Below, one piece after another: positions 6,024 through 13,682 of a stretch of 16,399 bases of DNA. Under the pieces are notes generated by a model that worked only from the letters and a program-made list of their open reading frames with translations, ran no database searches and was not told where the DNA came from. The stretch comes from JAWLBW01 sp041687475 (GTDB taxonomy: Bacteria > J088 > JAWLBW01). A program made the translations under genes and the position numbers. The first letter of the stretch is position 1, and every line of letters begins with the position of its first letter. The DNA is taken from NCBI GenBank assembly GCA_041687475.1, contig JAWLBW010000078.1, positions 1 to 16,399 of the forward strand, in the 5' to 3' direction.

Positions 6024-7465
6024 TCGACGCCCCCGGTCACGGCTGAAGCCGTCTCGGTAACATCGTCGCCATAGCCGCCGGAAAGGTTCTCGCGCAGCTT
6101 CCGGAGAAGGGCAAGGTCTTCTTCCAGCTCTACGTCGTCTTTGATGGGAGCACGTCTTTTTTCGATAACCTCGACCGCCTCGTCGACGCGTGCAAAGGCG
6201 CGGTCGAGATCTTCTCCGTACCAGACCGCGGCCAATGTGTCGACGATTGCGCGCCCGGCGGTGAGCACGAGGTCGGCCTTGAGGGCGCTGTGGTGAGCGT
6301 GAAACTGCTCACGAGTATCTGCTTCAGGGTCGAACGGAAGCCCGACGGGCACCGTGACGGTCACGGGCGTGCCGCTGTCGACGAGCTTGTAGCTGACGGT
6401 TATGGTTCCCCAATCGGCTGCATTGCCGCTGCCCGGCACCCGCTCATATTCGGCGATGAAACCACCGGGGCGTTCCTCGTAGAAGATGCGTGGTACGTAA
6501 ATGGTCGGCTCGGCGACGCCGGGGGCGCTGTCGAAACCGTAGACTTCACCGAAGCGATAGCCTGCAGAGGGTGAAAGGCTGATTGTCATCTCGTCGGCGA
6601 TGGGTCGGGAAAGCACCTCGACCTCGCGGGCGAAAACCTCGCCGAGCGGTTCGGGGTCCTGCAGGAAGTGGTAACTTCCGCCGCCGGCCGGTCCCATGCT
6701 TTCCATGAGGAACGAGTTGGCGTCGCCGCCGACCGCTATGGCGCTGGTACCGATGCCGGCATCGCGGTAGAGACGGACAAGGCGAAGAATGGCGTCGTCG
6801 TCGGTTACCCCTTCGTTGGGGTTGCCGTCGGAGAGCAGCACGACCCAGCGGGTACGTGTCGTGTCGGTGTCGAAGGCGGCGTAGGCGGTTTCCAGTCCAT
6901 CGAAGATGTTGGTGCCGCCGCCGTCGGTAATTTCGCTGATTGCGTCGGCGATGTCGGCGGTGCTGTGTTCGTCGAGGGGCAGGTCCCACCGGGCCGAGGC
7001 TGCGTAGCTTACGATGCCCAGCCGGTCGCCCGTGTCGAGCTTGGCCGAGAGCATGGCCAGGGCCTCGCGGGCTTTGACGATTTTTTCTCCGCTCATGCTT
7101 CCGCTGCGGTCGATAACCGCCACGACGTCGATGGGCGCCCGTGTCGTCTCGGTCATGGTTCGAGCGGTGACGCCGATAAGGAGCAGGGTACGCGGACCTC
7201 TGGCCTGCGGATTCCGCATGAAAGTCGCCAGCGAATGCACGGTGACATTCGTGTCAGGCGAAGGGGCAGGAAAGTCATAGCTGTGCTCGCTGATGAAACC
7301 GGCCAGCGAGAAGTCGTCGGGGTGGGGAACTTCACCGGTGAGAATACGCTCGCGACCCGATAGATCGCGCTCGGCGGCCCTGTCACCCATCGCCCCCATG
7401 GTTGAAAAGTCGCCGCCGCACGCCCCCAGAACCAGTACCGGTAACACCCATCGCCAGGCTTTCAT
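6020..7465 (-). CDS. VWA-domain lipoprotein
   Basis: 481 residues starting MKAWRWVLPVLVLGAC, with the lipidated cysteine at 16. A von Willebrand factor A domain spans about 112-285 with a complete MIDAS metal site: D119-R-S121-G-S123, T185 in DGGGTNIFDG, and D213 in LLSDGNPNEG. This should bind a divalent metal and a protein ligand. The region before it (SLAGFISEHSYDF onward, about 53-82) and after it (beta-rich, then helical to the end) resemble the layout of YfbK-like bacterial VWA lipoproteins, whose roles are mostly unknown. The ATG at 7465 is preferred over an ATG 48 bases farther upstream because AAAGGAGG stands just before it and the signal peptide begins there. It leads an operon with the lipoprotein that overlaps it by 4 bases. 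Confidence 0.94.
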   Translation of the reverse strand: MKAWRWVLPVLVLGACGGDFSTMGAMGDRAAERDLSGRERILTGEVPHPDDFSLAGFISEHSYDFPAPSPDTNVTVHSLATFMRNPQARGPRTLLLIGVTARTMTETTRAPIDVVAVIDRSGSMSGEKIVKAREALAMLSAKLDTGDRLGIVSYAASARWDLPLDEHSTADIADAISEITDGGGTNIFDGLETAYAAFDTDTTRTRWVVLLSDGNPNEGVTDDDAILRLVRLYRDAGIGTSAIAVGGDANSFLMESMGPAGGGSYHFLQDPEPLGEVFAREVEVLSRPIADEMTISLSPSAGYRFGEVYGFDSAPGVAEPTIYVPRIFYEERPGGFIAEYERVPGSGNAADWGTITVSYKLVDSGTPVTVTVPVGLPFDPEADTREQFHAHHSALKADLVLTAGRAIVDTLAAVWYGEDLDRAFARVDEAVEVIEKRRAPIKDDVELEEDLALLRKLRENLSGGYGDDVTETASAVTGGVE

Positions 7466-7470
7466 GGATA

Positions 7471-7478
7471 CCTCCTTT
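7471..7478 (-). promoter_or_regulatory. Strong Shine-Dalgarno AAAGGAGG that fixes the VWA gene start
   Basis: AAAGGAGG on the minus strand ends 5 nt before the ATG at 7465. It is the best ribosome binding site in the window and excludes the longer reading from 7513. Confidence 0.88.
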
Positions 7479-7585
7479 ACCTCTGCCGGAAGGTATAGCG
7501 GGATGCATGCCAAGCGATCGTGTGAGCGTGGGTAAAGAAACGGTGAAGTTAGGTAGGCGGTCCTTACCGGGAACCAAGTATCCGA

Positions 7586-7816
7586 TTATTCAGCGAGCCT
7601 GTGCAGCGCGTTTCTGAATGTGTCGGCGCCTTCCCGATAGACGCTCATTCCCTCGGCCAACTCGGGGTCACACGGGGAAATGAGGATGCCTTGTTCGGTT
7701 TCGGAGAGTTGAACACAATCTCCGTAGGCGAGTCCATAGCGGCTCAGCATGGCGGGGGGAATGAGCACGGCGTCTGATTTGCCCACCGCGTGTATGGTAC
7801 CGATAGCAGCTTTCAT
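7586..7816 (-). CDS. AbrB/MazE-like (SpoVT-AbrB fold) DNA-binding protein, orphan antitoxin-like
   Basis: 76 residues. Residues about 3-48 fit the swapped-hairpin AbrB/MazE fold: IGTIHAVGKSDAVLIPPAML, then GLAYGDCVQLSETEQGILIS. The C-terminal part (YREGADTFRNALHRLAE) resembles the toxin-binding tail of MazE-like antitoxins that pair with Doc/Fic or PemK toxins. No toxin gene lies on either side: the 120-bp gap downstream is too short and the upstream gene encodes an acyltransferase. It may therefore be a solitary regulator or a leftover antitoxin. The ATG at 7816 is preceded by GAAGAA, a weak ribosome site. A TATATT -10-like hexamer at 7847-7852 suggests its own promoter. The fold call is good, but the partner and target are unknown. 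Confidence 0.82.
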   Translation of the reverse strand: MKAAIGTIHAVGKSDAVLIPPAMLSRYGLAYGDCVQLSETEQGILISPCDPELAEGMSVYREGADTFRNALHRLAE

Positions 7817-7846
7817 GTTTCTTCATGCAGTTTAGACGCTGAAAGC

Positions 7847-7852
7847 AATATA
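7847..7852 (-). promoter_or_regulatory. Candidate -10 element TATATT for the AbrB-like gene
   Basis: TATATT on the minus strand lies about 30 nt before the ATG at 7816. No good -35 hexamer is found 16-19 bp upstream, so this is only a hint of an independent promoter in the 86-bp gap behind the acyltransferase gene. Confidence 0.3.
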
Positions 7853-7902
7853 GGGAAGTCGGGTCCCGGAAAAGTTCGACCTGGAAGTCTTTTCAGCTCA
7901 TC

Positions 7903-8721
7903 TTATCGGGGAACTGTATCGTCACCGGCCTCGACCCCCAGCTCGACCATAATGCCCTGAATGGCGGCTTCGACGGTGTCGCGCAGCTGCCGCAAAGAGG
8001 CTTCGTTTTCCGCATCGACCCCGGCCGTGTCGATGGGCTTGCCGATGCCGAAGCGAAGGGGAACGCGACGGGGAAGCAGGGTTCCCGCGAGCCCGAGAGC
8101 CAGGGGGGGAATGGCATCGCCGCCCCGCAGACGGGTGTCGAGCAGTCCTATTCGCTTGAGGAAAGGCGCGAAGGGCGAAGCGAGCACGTCGTCGGCATCG
8201 AAGAGAATGTCGTAGGCTTCTTCGGCGCCCACCTGTGCGAAGGGAATGATGGGGTACCCGTGTTCCACCGCCAGACGTACGAAACCCAGACGCTCCTTCC
8301 AGATGAGCTTGTAGGCCTCGCCGCGACGCTTGTAGACCTCTCTTCCCCCACCGGGGAAGACGAGAATGTGCTCGCCGGCCTTCATCAGCGTGCTGCAGTT
8401 TTCGCGCGAGCCCGGCACGGCCCCGAACGAGCGGATGACTTCGGGCCAGACGGGAAAGAGAAAGTGGCAATCGTCGCCCAGGCTGCGGGGCAGCACCTCT
8501 CTTTCACGGTAAAGCTGCGCCAACAGAAGAGGAATGTCGAGCACGCCGTAAATGGTGTGGTTGCCGACGAGCAGGGCCGGACGGTCGGCGTCGATGTTTT
8601 CGAGTCCGCGGAATTCAGTCGAAAACCAGGCGCGGTGCAGGGCCGTCAGCCTCCACAACGTCTTCCAATGGGGACGTTCGAAGGCAAGGTCACGCGGATG
8701 CAGGGAGCGGTAGTCAGGCAT
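7903..8721 (-). CDS. Lysophospholipid/diacylglycerol acyltransferase-like protein (DGAT2/Tmem68-like LPLAT family)
   Basis: 272 residues. This is an LPLAT-superfamily acyltransferase of the MGAT/Tmem68-like branch, which moves fatty acyl groups from acyl-CoA or acyl-ACP to a glycerolipid or other alcohol at the membrane. Motifs are GNHTIYGVLD (53-62, the catalytic His55 and an Asp spaced more widely than the HX4D of PlsC), the second block CHFLFPVWPEVIRSFGAVPG (85-104), FPGGGRE (122-128, acyl acceptor binding) and YPIIPFAQVGAEEAYDIL (156-173). These are typical of the family. No transmembrane helix is obvious, so peripheral membrane attachment is likely. The acceptor cannot be told. The ATG at 8721 has no Shine-Dalgarno; the family homology begins within about 15 residues. 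It stands alone on its strand, divergent from the LVIVD-like lipoprotein gene. Confidence 0.9.
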   Translation of the reverse strand: MPDYRSLHPRDLAFERPHWKTLWRLTALHRAWFSTEFRGLENIDADRPALLVGNHTIYGVLDIPLLLAQLYREREVLPRSLGDDCHFLFPVWPEVIRSFGAVPGSRENCSTLMKAGEHILVFPGGGREVYKRRGEAYKLIWKERLGFVRLAVEHGYPIIPFAQVGAEEAYDILFDADDVLASPFAPFLKRIGLLDTRLRGGDAIPPLALGLAGTLLPRRVPLRFGIGKPIDTAGVDAENEASLRQLRDTVEAAIQGIMVELGVEAGDDTVPR

Positions 8722-8729
8722 CGGCGGTC

Positions 8730-8758
8730 ATTGTGCCAGCGATAACGCGGGCGTGCCA
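8730..8758 (-). promoter_or_regulatory. Candidate promoter, TGGCAC-17-CACAAT, for the acyltransferase
   Basis: On the minus strand TGGCAC (8753-8758) and CACAAT (8730-8735) are 17 bp apart, and CACAAT ends 8 nt before the ATG. The arrangement copies the one before the 3100 lipoprotein, and this gene also lacks a Shine-Dalgarno, so an almost leaderless transcript is possible. The hexamers are weak. Confidence 0.3.
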
Positions 8759-8925
8759 GACCGACCTTGGCGTCACATCGCGGAGCCCTGGTTACGGGCC
8801 GTCGGCTCGGTCGATCCGGCGCAGTATCCCTCGGATAATGCCGTGACCTTTCAACACGGCGCCGAGCCATCAGCGAAAGGAAGCCTGCGCCTTGAATGAC
8901 AAATGAAGCAAGCCGGGCTGAGCGG

Positions 8926-8953
8926 TTGCAATGGTATCGCAAGGCGTGATACC
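8926..8953 (+). promoter_or_regulatory. Candidate promoter overlapped by operator-like inverted repeat GGTATC-N9-GATACC
   Basis: TTGCAA (8926-8931) is 16 bp from GATACC (8948-8953), a possible -35/-10 pair. A perfect 6-bp inverted repeat, GGTATC (8933-8938) and GATACC, fills the spacer and the -10. Its centre-to-centre distance is 15 bp, close to one and a half helical turns. It lies 25 bp upstream of the GTG start of the LVIVD-like lipoprotein operon. It could be a repressor site or simply a hairpin. No regulator gene is adjacent. Confidence 0.35.
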
Positions 8954-8966
8954 GTGCGTTTCACAC

Positions 8967-8974
8967 GAGGAGGG
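8967..8974 (+). promoter_or_regulatory. Shine-Dalgarno GAGGAGGG that fixes a GTG start at 8978
   Basis: GAGGAGGG sits 3 nt before GTG 8978, right before a signal peptide. It decides against the in-frame ATG at 8903, which would place 25 unlikely residues ahead of the signal sequence. Confidence 0.82.
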
Positions 8975-8977
8975 CGA

Positions 8978-11074
8978 GTGAGACACTCTCTAAACCTGAT
9001 CGCTTTGCTTTTCGCGACTCTGGTCGGCTGCCTTGAGACCGAACCTGAGTCTACCCATGCGCCGACGGGGGCAAAGGGGGTACGAGACGAGTTCGGACGC
9101 CTGACGTTTGTCGACGAGGAGTGTGGCCGTACCGACAGCGACGATTACGGCGCATACTTCCAGAATGCTCTCTTTCGCGACGGTTCGGTAGCCCGAGACC
9201 GGCTGTGGATGGTCGACGGTACGCACATCTGGGCGGCACCTCTGCACCCCGACCCCTTTGTCGACGTGCAACCCGTTCTCGAGGCGCCTTTCGTAGGACC
9301 CGGCAATGCGGTTGCGGCCACGGAAGAGTGGTTGGCGATTGCTCTGGTAAACGAGGGTGCGGTAGTCTTTCCCTCCTACCGCTTCGAAGATCCCGTATCG
9401 CTTCCTGAAATCAGGCGAGCGCTCGACGTTGCAGCCGTAGATCAACTGTTGGCGGTGGCTGCCGGCGATGATGGGGTGCTCGTTTATTCGCTCGACGATC
9501 CGGCTCATCCGACCCTGCGCTCGCGTATCGAAGTCGACGGTTACGCGAGCGGCGTACGTTGGCGAAAGGCCGAGCAAGGCGTGAGCGAGTTGTTCTTCGC
9601 CGCCTGTTCCAGGGTCGGCGTCGCACGAGTCGCCCACGACGGCGGTGTGCTCGAAGAATATGTATCGACCGAACTTGCACATCGTAACGCCAAGGACGCC
9701 CACGGTAACGGCGAGAATCTCATTGCGGCGAACAATGGGGGTGGCGTCTGGTATTTCAGCCGTGAGGGCATGGAGCACTTCGATACCTACGAACTGAGCG
9801 ATGTCGATTTTTACGCAAACAGCGTGGCTGTCGACGATGCGGCCTACGTGGCCGCGGGCAATCGCGAGCTCCTTGCTCTGTCGACATCTTCGGCCTCAAA
9901 CCTCAGGAGTAACCGGCGAGACCCGCTTGCGGTACTGGTCGAGGGCGATCTGGTATATGGTTTCGGCAACTTTCGCGATATCGGCGAGCGCACGGTAATT
10001 CGTGCCGAAAAACTCTCACGCGTTCCTGATAGGGTCGAATTCGGCGAGGGGTTTCCCGTCATGGTCGAGGCCGCCTTTGCCGATCTCGTAGCCGTACCTG
10101 CCGGCGATGGTGAAGAAGACCAGCAACAGCGTGAGCGCCTCACCATACGAAAGAAGGGCGAAAAACGGGTATACGAAGCCGCAAGTACGGAAGATACCTG
10201 GCGCCTCGTGCCCGACCTTCAATACTACGGACGTTCGGGTACGTATACGGTTACGCAGGCTTCCGACGGCATGATTTATCTTCAGGCCGACGGCGCTACT
10301 TCAGCGACGTCCATTCCTACGGGCTTTCCCCCCGAAATTTTCGAAGAGCTCGGTTTCTCTCTCGACGTGCGAGCCCTGGATGGATTTATACTTTACGGCA
10401 TCAGGTTTCCCGGCGCCGACGGCAATTCGGCATGGGTTCTCACCGAGACGGGTGGGCGATTCGAAGGGCTTGATCAGGAAGATCCCGGGCAAGCGCTTCC
10501 GTCGTTGCCGCTTGACGCATTTCACGTGTTCAACGGTCAGCTATTCTCCGAGACCGAGCTCGGAAGGTGGTTCGGTTGTGTGTTCGTCAATGAATTTGAG
10601 GAGGCGGGTGTGAGCCGGCGGGTTCGCCACGGCGTGGTCAACTACCCCGACGGCGAGGCGATTTACTGGTGCTCACGACAGATAGACCCGCACCTGGGTT
10701 GGCGACGGCCCCTGAACGATGTCGGCGCACAGGTATTCCGTTGTTTTCTTGCCGTTCGTTGTGAAGAGGTTCTTGCGCTTCGTGACAGCGGTCTGGTATC
10801 GGTTGCCCGCTACGGCAACGGACTGTTGGGGCTCGTCGACGACCGCATTGCCTTCACGACCGGGCTTGTGTACTGGGCCGACAGTGAGAGCGAAGCCTCT
10901 TCCGGAAGTCTGTCCGAGGTGTGGAGGCACGTACAGCTCGGCCGTCCCGCCGGCTGGAAGGTCGAGGGAGAAGACGTGCGCGTATGGATGACCGATGGTT
11001 CGGTCTACTCGTATCGCCCACCGTTTGAAATGCGAAAGGAACGGAACGCCGTTGCCGATATGGTGCTGCCATGA
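8978..11074 (+). CDS. Large lipoprotein with LVIVD-like beta-propeller repeats
   Basis: 698 residues from GTG 8978. The N-terminus RHSLNLIALLFATLVGC is a type II signal peptide with the lipidated cysteine at 18, so the protein is exported and membrane-anchored. Residues about 135-270 contain repeating strand patterns such as LLAVAAGDDGVLVYSLDDPA, LFFAACSRVGVARVAHDGG and LIAANNGGGVWYFS. These resemble LVIVD-type beta-propeller blades (ADGxxGLxIxDVSDPxxP). Further beta-rich segments continue to the C-terminus, including an isolated QQQRERLTIRKKGEKR charged stretch near 390-405. Several cysteines in the C-terminal third (WFGC, YWCSR, FRCFLAVRC) may form disulfides. A binding or scaffold role at the cell surface is the natural inference; no enzyme motif is seen. 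Its TGA overlaps the next ATG (ATGA), so it is coupled to the small lipoprotein downstream. Confidence 0.85.
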   Translation: MRHSLNLIALLFATLVGCLETEPESTHAPTGAKGVRDEFGRLTFVDEECGRTDSDDYGAYFQNALFRDGSVARDRLWMVDGTHIWAAPLHPDPFVDVQPVLEAPFVGPGNAVAATEEWLAIALVNEGAVVFPSYRFEDPVSLPEIRRALDVAAVDQLLAVAAGDDGVLVYSLDDPAHPTLRSRIEVDGYASGVRWRKAEQGVSELFFAACSRVGVARVAHDGGVLEEYVSTELAHRNAKDAHGNGENLIAANNGGGVWYFSREGMEHFDTYELSDVDFYANSVAVDDAAYVAAGNRELLALSTSSASNLRSNRRDPLAVLVEGDLVYGFGNFRDIGERTVIRAEKLSRVPDRVEFGEGFPVMVEAAFADLVAVPAGDGEEDQQQRERLTIRKKGEKRVYEAASTEDTWRLVPDLQYYGRSGTYTVTQASDGMIYLQADGATSATSIPTGFPPEIFEELGFSLDVRALDGFILYGIRFPGADGNSAWVLTETGGRFEGLDQEDPGQALPSLPLDAFHVFNGQLFSETELGRWFGCVFVNEFEEAGVSRRVRHGVVNYPDGEAIYWCSRQIDPHLGWRRPLNDVGAQVFRCFLAVRCEEVLALRDSGLVSVARYGNGLLGLVDDRIAFTTGLVYWADSESEASSGSLSEVWRHVQLGRPAGWKVEGEDVRVWMTDGSVYSYRPPFEMRKERNAVADMVLP

Positions 11075-11730
11075 ACCGATATACGACGACCGGTTTTGTT
11101 CTCGCACTTCTGCTACCAGCCCTTCCGTCGGTTTCCGGATGCAGTGCCGAGGACGAACCTCGCACCGTCAAGATTATGTCGACCGCACCTGAACATGAGG
11201 CGTCGACCGGGCTGCGCCAGGAATTTGCCGTATTGGTCGAAGACTCGTTGAAGCGACCCCGCGAGCTTACGGTTTCGGTCGGCTTTGACCAGGGGGGACG
11301 CTACCCCTGCCGGTTCGAGGTCGTTGAGCGAAATACCGTCGACAAAACGAGCAAAGAGGAGCTGTTTCGCTGTGACGTCGATACGGCGGCGATTCCTTCA
11401 GGGTTTCGCAAAGCGACCTTCAGCATTGAGGGCGCCGGCACCAAGACGGTGAAGAAGAGCGTGAACTTTTTCCATATTGCAGTCAAGCCCGAACTGGAAC
11501 GAGCAACGGCGAAGCTGGGTGAGGCGGGCGCCGAAGTCAAGTGGAGGGTGAATACCATGCACCATCCGTTCGAAGTGCAGATATGGCGACGGGGGGTTCG
11601 GCTGGCAAGCAGCTACTCGGCCGAAGGCACACTCGTGCTCAATCTCCCGAACCTGGCAGGCGACACGCTCACCCTGCGCGCCTTTGACCCGGTGGGCAAC
11701 GAAGCGGCGGTCGAACTCGTCGTTAAATAA
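11071..11730 (+). CDS. Small beta-rich lipoprotein, partner of the LVIVD-like lipoprotein
   Basis: 219 residues. The signal peptide runs to LPSVSGC with the lipidated cysteine at 24, followed by an acidic SAEDEP linker. The mature part is about 195 residues, beta-rich, and reads as two Ig-like or Fn3-like halves: one around ELTVSVGFDQGG to KKSVNFFHIAV and one around EVKWRVNTMHHPFEVQIW to LTLRAFDPVGNEAAVELVV. The last part looks like the closing strands of an Ig-type domain, but I do not recognise a named family. Translation is coupled to the propeller lipoprotein through ATGA, and an intrinsic terminator follows 24 bp after the stop, so the two genes form a closed operon and probably one complex. 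Confidence 0.83.
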   Translation: MNRYTTTGFVLALLLPALPSVSGCSAEDEPRTVKIMSTAPEHEASTGLRQEFAVLVEDSLKRPRELTVSVGFDQGGRYPCRFEVVERNTVDKTSKEELFRCDVDTAAIPSGFRKATFSIEGAGTKTVKKSVNFFHIAVKPELERATAKLGEAGAEVKWRVNTMHHPFEVQIWRRGVRLASSYSAEGTLVLNLPNLAGDTLTLRAFDPVGNEAAVELVVK

Positions 11731-11754
11731 ATCGCTGTCGCCTGTAAATGGCAA

Positions 11755-11781
11755 GGGCGCCTCACGGCGCCCCCGTTTTAT
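11755..11781 (+). terminator. Intrinsic terminator after the lipoprotein pair
   Basis: GGGCGCC (11755-11761) and GGCGCCC (11766-11772) form a perfect 7-bp GC stem with loop TCAC, followed by CCGTTTTAT. It ends the plus-strand operon. The same stem lies 13 bp beyond the stop of the convergent SulP gene, but the minus side has a poorer T-run (TTGCCATTT), so it may serve both genes unequally. Confidence 0.82.
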
Positions 11782-11785
11782 CGAA

Positions 11786-13315
11786 TCAATGTCCGCCGGG
11801 AACTTCCAAGGCACCCGGTTTGTCGTGAATGGCCAGGCGTTCGAGCAGCGAGGCGCTGGCTTCATTCATGCCCGTGACCTCGACCTCGACGCCCCTGCGA
11901 CGGAAACGCAGCACCACCTTGTCGATGGCCGCGACGGCCGAGTGATCCCAGATGTGCGAGCGGGCCAGGTCAATGGTGACCTTCTTGACCGGTTCCTGGT
12001 AGTCGAAGTAGTCGAGAAAGCCGGTAACGGTTACGAAGAAGAGCTGGCCGTGCACGGCGTACACGCGCTCGGTTCCGTCTTCACTGAGCATTGTGTCGAT
12101 GAGCGCGTGCTTGGCGATGGTTCGGGCGAACTGCAGGGCGCTCAGGATGACGCCGGTGAAGACGCCGATGGCCAGATCATGCGTCCACACGACAGTCGCA
12201 ACCGTAACCAGCATGACGAGCGCCTCGCCCCGGGGCACACGGTGCAGGGTGCGCAGCGAGTTCCAGTCGAAGGTGCCGATGGACACCATGAACATGACGG
12301 CAACGAGGGCGCCCATGGGAATGAGCACCAGCCAATCGCTGAGCACGAGAATGAAGAAGAGCAGGAACACGCCTGCAGCGAGGGTCGACAAGCGCGTGCG
12401 TCCGCCCGACTTCACGTTGATGACCGACTGGCCGATCATGGCGCAACCGGCCATGCCGCCGAAAAAGCCGGCGACGATGTTGGCGATGCCCTGGCCCCGG
12501 CATTCACGGTTCTTGTCGCTACCCGTGTCGGTCATTTCGTCGACGATGGAAGCCGTGAGCAGCGACTCGATGAGGCCGACCATGGCCAGGGGAAGCGCGA
12601 AGGGAAGAATGATTGCCAGCGTTTCCAGATTGAACGGCACCTGGGGAATTGCGAAGAACGGCATGACTGAAGGCAGCTCGCCCATATCGCCCACGCGGTT
12701 CAGGCCGCCGCCGGTGAACAGGGAAACCAGGGTAAGCCCGATAATGGCCACCAACGGCGAGGGCACGGCTGTCGTGACACGGGGAAGCAGGTAAATGATA
12801 GCCAGGCCCGCGGCCACCACGGCGTACATCTGCCAGCCCGCGCCTACGAACTGAGGCAGCTGGGCCATGAAGATGAGAATGGCCAGCGCGTTCACGAAAC
12901 CGACCATGACCGAGCGCGGTACGAACTTCATGTACCGACCCAGTCGGAAGACCCCGAAGGCAATCTGCAATACGCCGGTGAGAATGGTGGCCGCGAACAG
13001 ATAGGGCAGGCCGTGATCCTTGACCAGGGTAATCATGAGCAGGGCCATGGCGCCGGTGGCGGCCGAGATCATGGCGGGCCGACCGCCTGCGAAAGCCGTG
13101 ACGACGGCAATGCAGAAAGAGGCGTACAGACCGACTTTCGGGTCGACGCCGGCGATGATGGAGAAGGCGATGGCTTCGGGAATCAGGGCCAGGGCCACGA
13201 CAATGCCGGCGAGCAGGTCGCCGCGCACGTTCGAAAACCAGTTTTTCTTGACGGAATGCAGATCGGGAAGGGGCAGGCCGAGAAGACGGCCGCCGCGCGT
13301 AGACGTCGCTTGCAA
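11786..13315 (-). CDS. SulP (SLC26) family inorganic anion transporter with STAS domain
   Basis: 509 residues, the usual bacterial SulP length. The N-terminal membrane domain opens with the family signature DLLAGIVVALALIPEAIAFS (about 33-52) and GVDPKVGLYASF, continues through about 12 hydrophobic segments, and includes PLAMVGLIESLLTASIVDEM and the QGIANIVAGFFGGMAGCAMI segment. A cytoplasmic STAS domain (about 410-495) carries VTIDLARSHIWDHSAVAAID. SulP proteins move sulfate, bicarbonate or dicarboxylates, usually driven by a proton or sodium gradient; the substrate cannot be read from sequence, and no cysteine-pathway or carbonic anhydrase gene is near. The start is a TTG at 13315, because GAGGAA lies 5 nt before it and no ATG or GTG is available before the first helix. 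It is monocistronic, with a -10-like TATACT about 145 bp upstream. Confidence 0.95.
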   Translation of the reverse strand: MQATSTRGGRLLGLPLPDLHSVKKNWFSNVRGDLLAGIVVALALIPEAIAFSIIAGVDPKVGLYASFCIAVVTAFAGGRPAMISAATGAMALLMITLVKDHGLPYLFAATILTGVLQIAFGVFRLGRYMKFVPRSVMVGFVNALAILIFMAQLPQFVGAGWQMYAVVAAGLAIIYLLPRVTTAVPSPLVAIIGLTLVSLFTGGGLNRVGDMGELPSVMPFFAIPQVPFNLETLAIILPFALPLAMVGLIESLLTASIVDEMTDTGSDKNRECRGQGIANIVAGFFGGMAGCAMIGQSVINVKSGGRTRLSTLAAGVFLLFFILVLSDWLVLIPMGALVAVMFMVSIGTFDWNSLRTLHRVPRGEALVMLVTVATVVWTHDLAIGVFTGVILSALQFARTIAKHALIDTMLSEDGTERVYAVHGQLFFVTVTGFLDYFDYQEPVKKVTIDLARSHIWDHSAVAAIDKVVLRFRRRGVEVEVTGMNEASASLLERLAIHDKPGALEVPGGH

Positions 13316-13563
13316 AGGAGTTCCTCGTTTCGTTGGACTTACCGCCGGCGGGTGGGCCGGCTCACGACGTCTCTGGCGGGGCTGATTGCCTCGGGGAAGA
13401 GGCGGGACGGGGGGACGATTTATCCGACCGTTATCGCGTGCTCAATTCGTCGCTTCGTAGTATATCGGAGCCGTTCAGGGTAACGGAAAAGGGGGGAAGG
13501 GGCAAGGCAGGGGGCTGCCATGCTGCACGGAATCGCCGTGCGCCGTTCGATCGTGGTGGACGT
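13316..13563. other. Gene-free region upstream of the SulP gene
   Basis: I see no credible gene between the SulP start and the repeat pair. On the minus strand TATACT (13459-13464) is a good -10-like hexamer, but the -35 position (about TCCGTT) is poor. If used, it would give the SulP mRNA a leader of about 135 nt. A small perfect hairpin GCACGG-AATCG-CCGTGC lies at 13525-13541. Just before it, TGCTGCACG (13521-13529) equals the right-end motif of the modular repeat near 1232 and 3040, perhaps a chance match or a worn-out end. Confidence 0.45.
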
Positions 13564-13654
13564 AATCGGTTGATCGGTATCAGACCTGCGGTCGTGGGTG
13601 ACGGTTGCGGATTGCAGGGATGTATGGTTCCCGTCGGCGTGCCGACGGGCTACC
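13564..13654. repeat. Hairpin repeat family 2, unit 1
   Basis: First of two related units with a 120-bp period. The best-conserved part is 13591-13654, ending in the hairpin CCCGTCGGC (13630-13638) with GCCGACGGG (13641-13649), then CTACC. Against unit 2 I count about 6 differences in 64 bases; one falls in the hairpin turn and none in the 9-bp arms. The 29 bases after it (13655-13682) differ from the matching stretch elsewhere and act as spacer. Confidence 0.85.
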
Positions 13655-13682
13655 GACCGATTGCACGTGGCCGTGATTGACG

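Noticed and set aside
7466..7902. Complete toxin-antitoxin module around the AbrB-like gene
   Set aside because: Only 120 bp and 86 bp flank the gene, and neither holds a toxin-sized frame.
8738..8758. Sigma54 promoter upstream of the acyltransferase (TGGCAC)
   Set aside because: The required TTGC at the -12 position is missing at the right distance (CGTT is found).
8903..8977. ATG start at 8903 for the LVIVD-like lipoprotein
   Set aside because: It would put 25 charged residues before the signal peptide, and there is a strong ribosome site just before GTG 8978.
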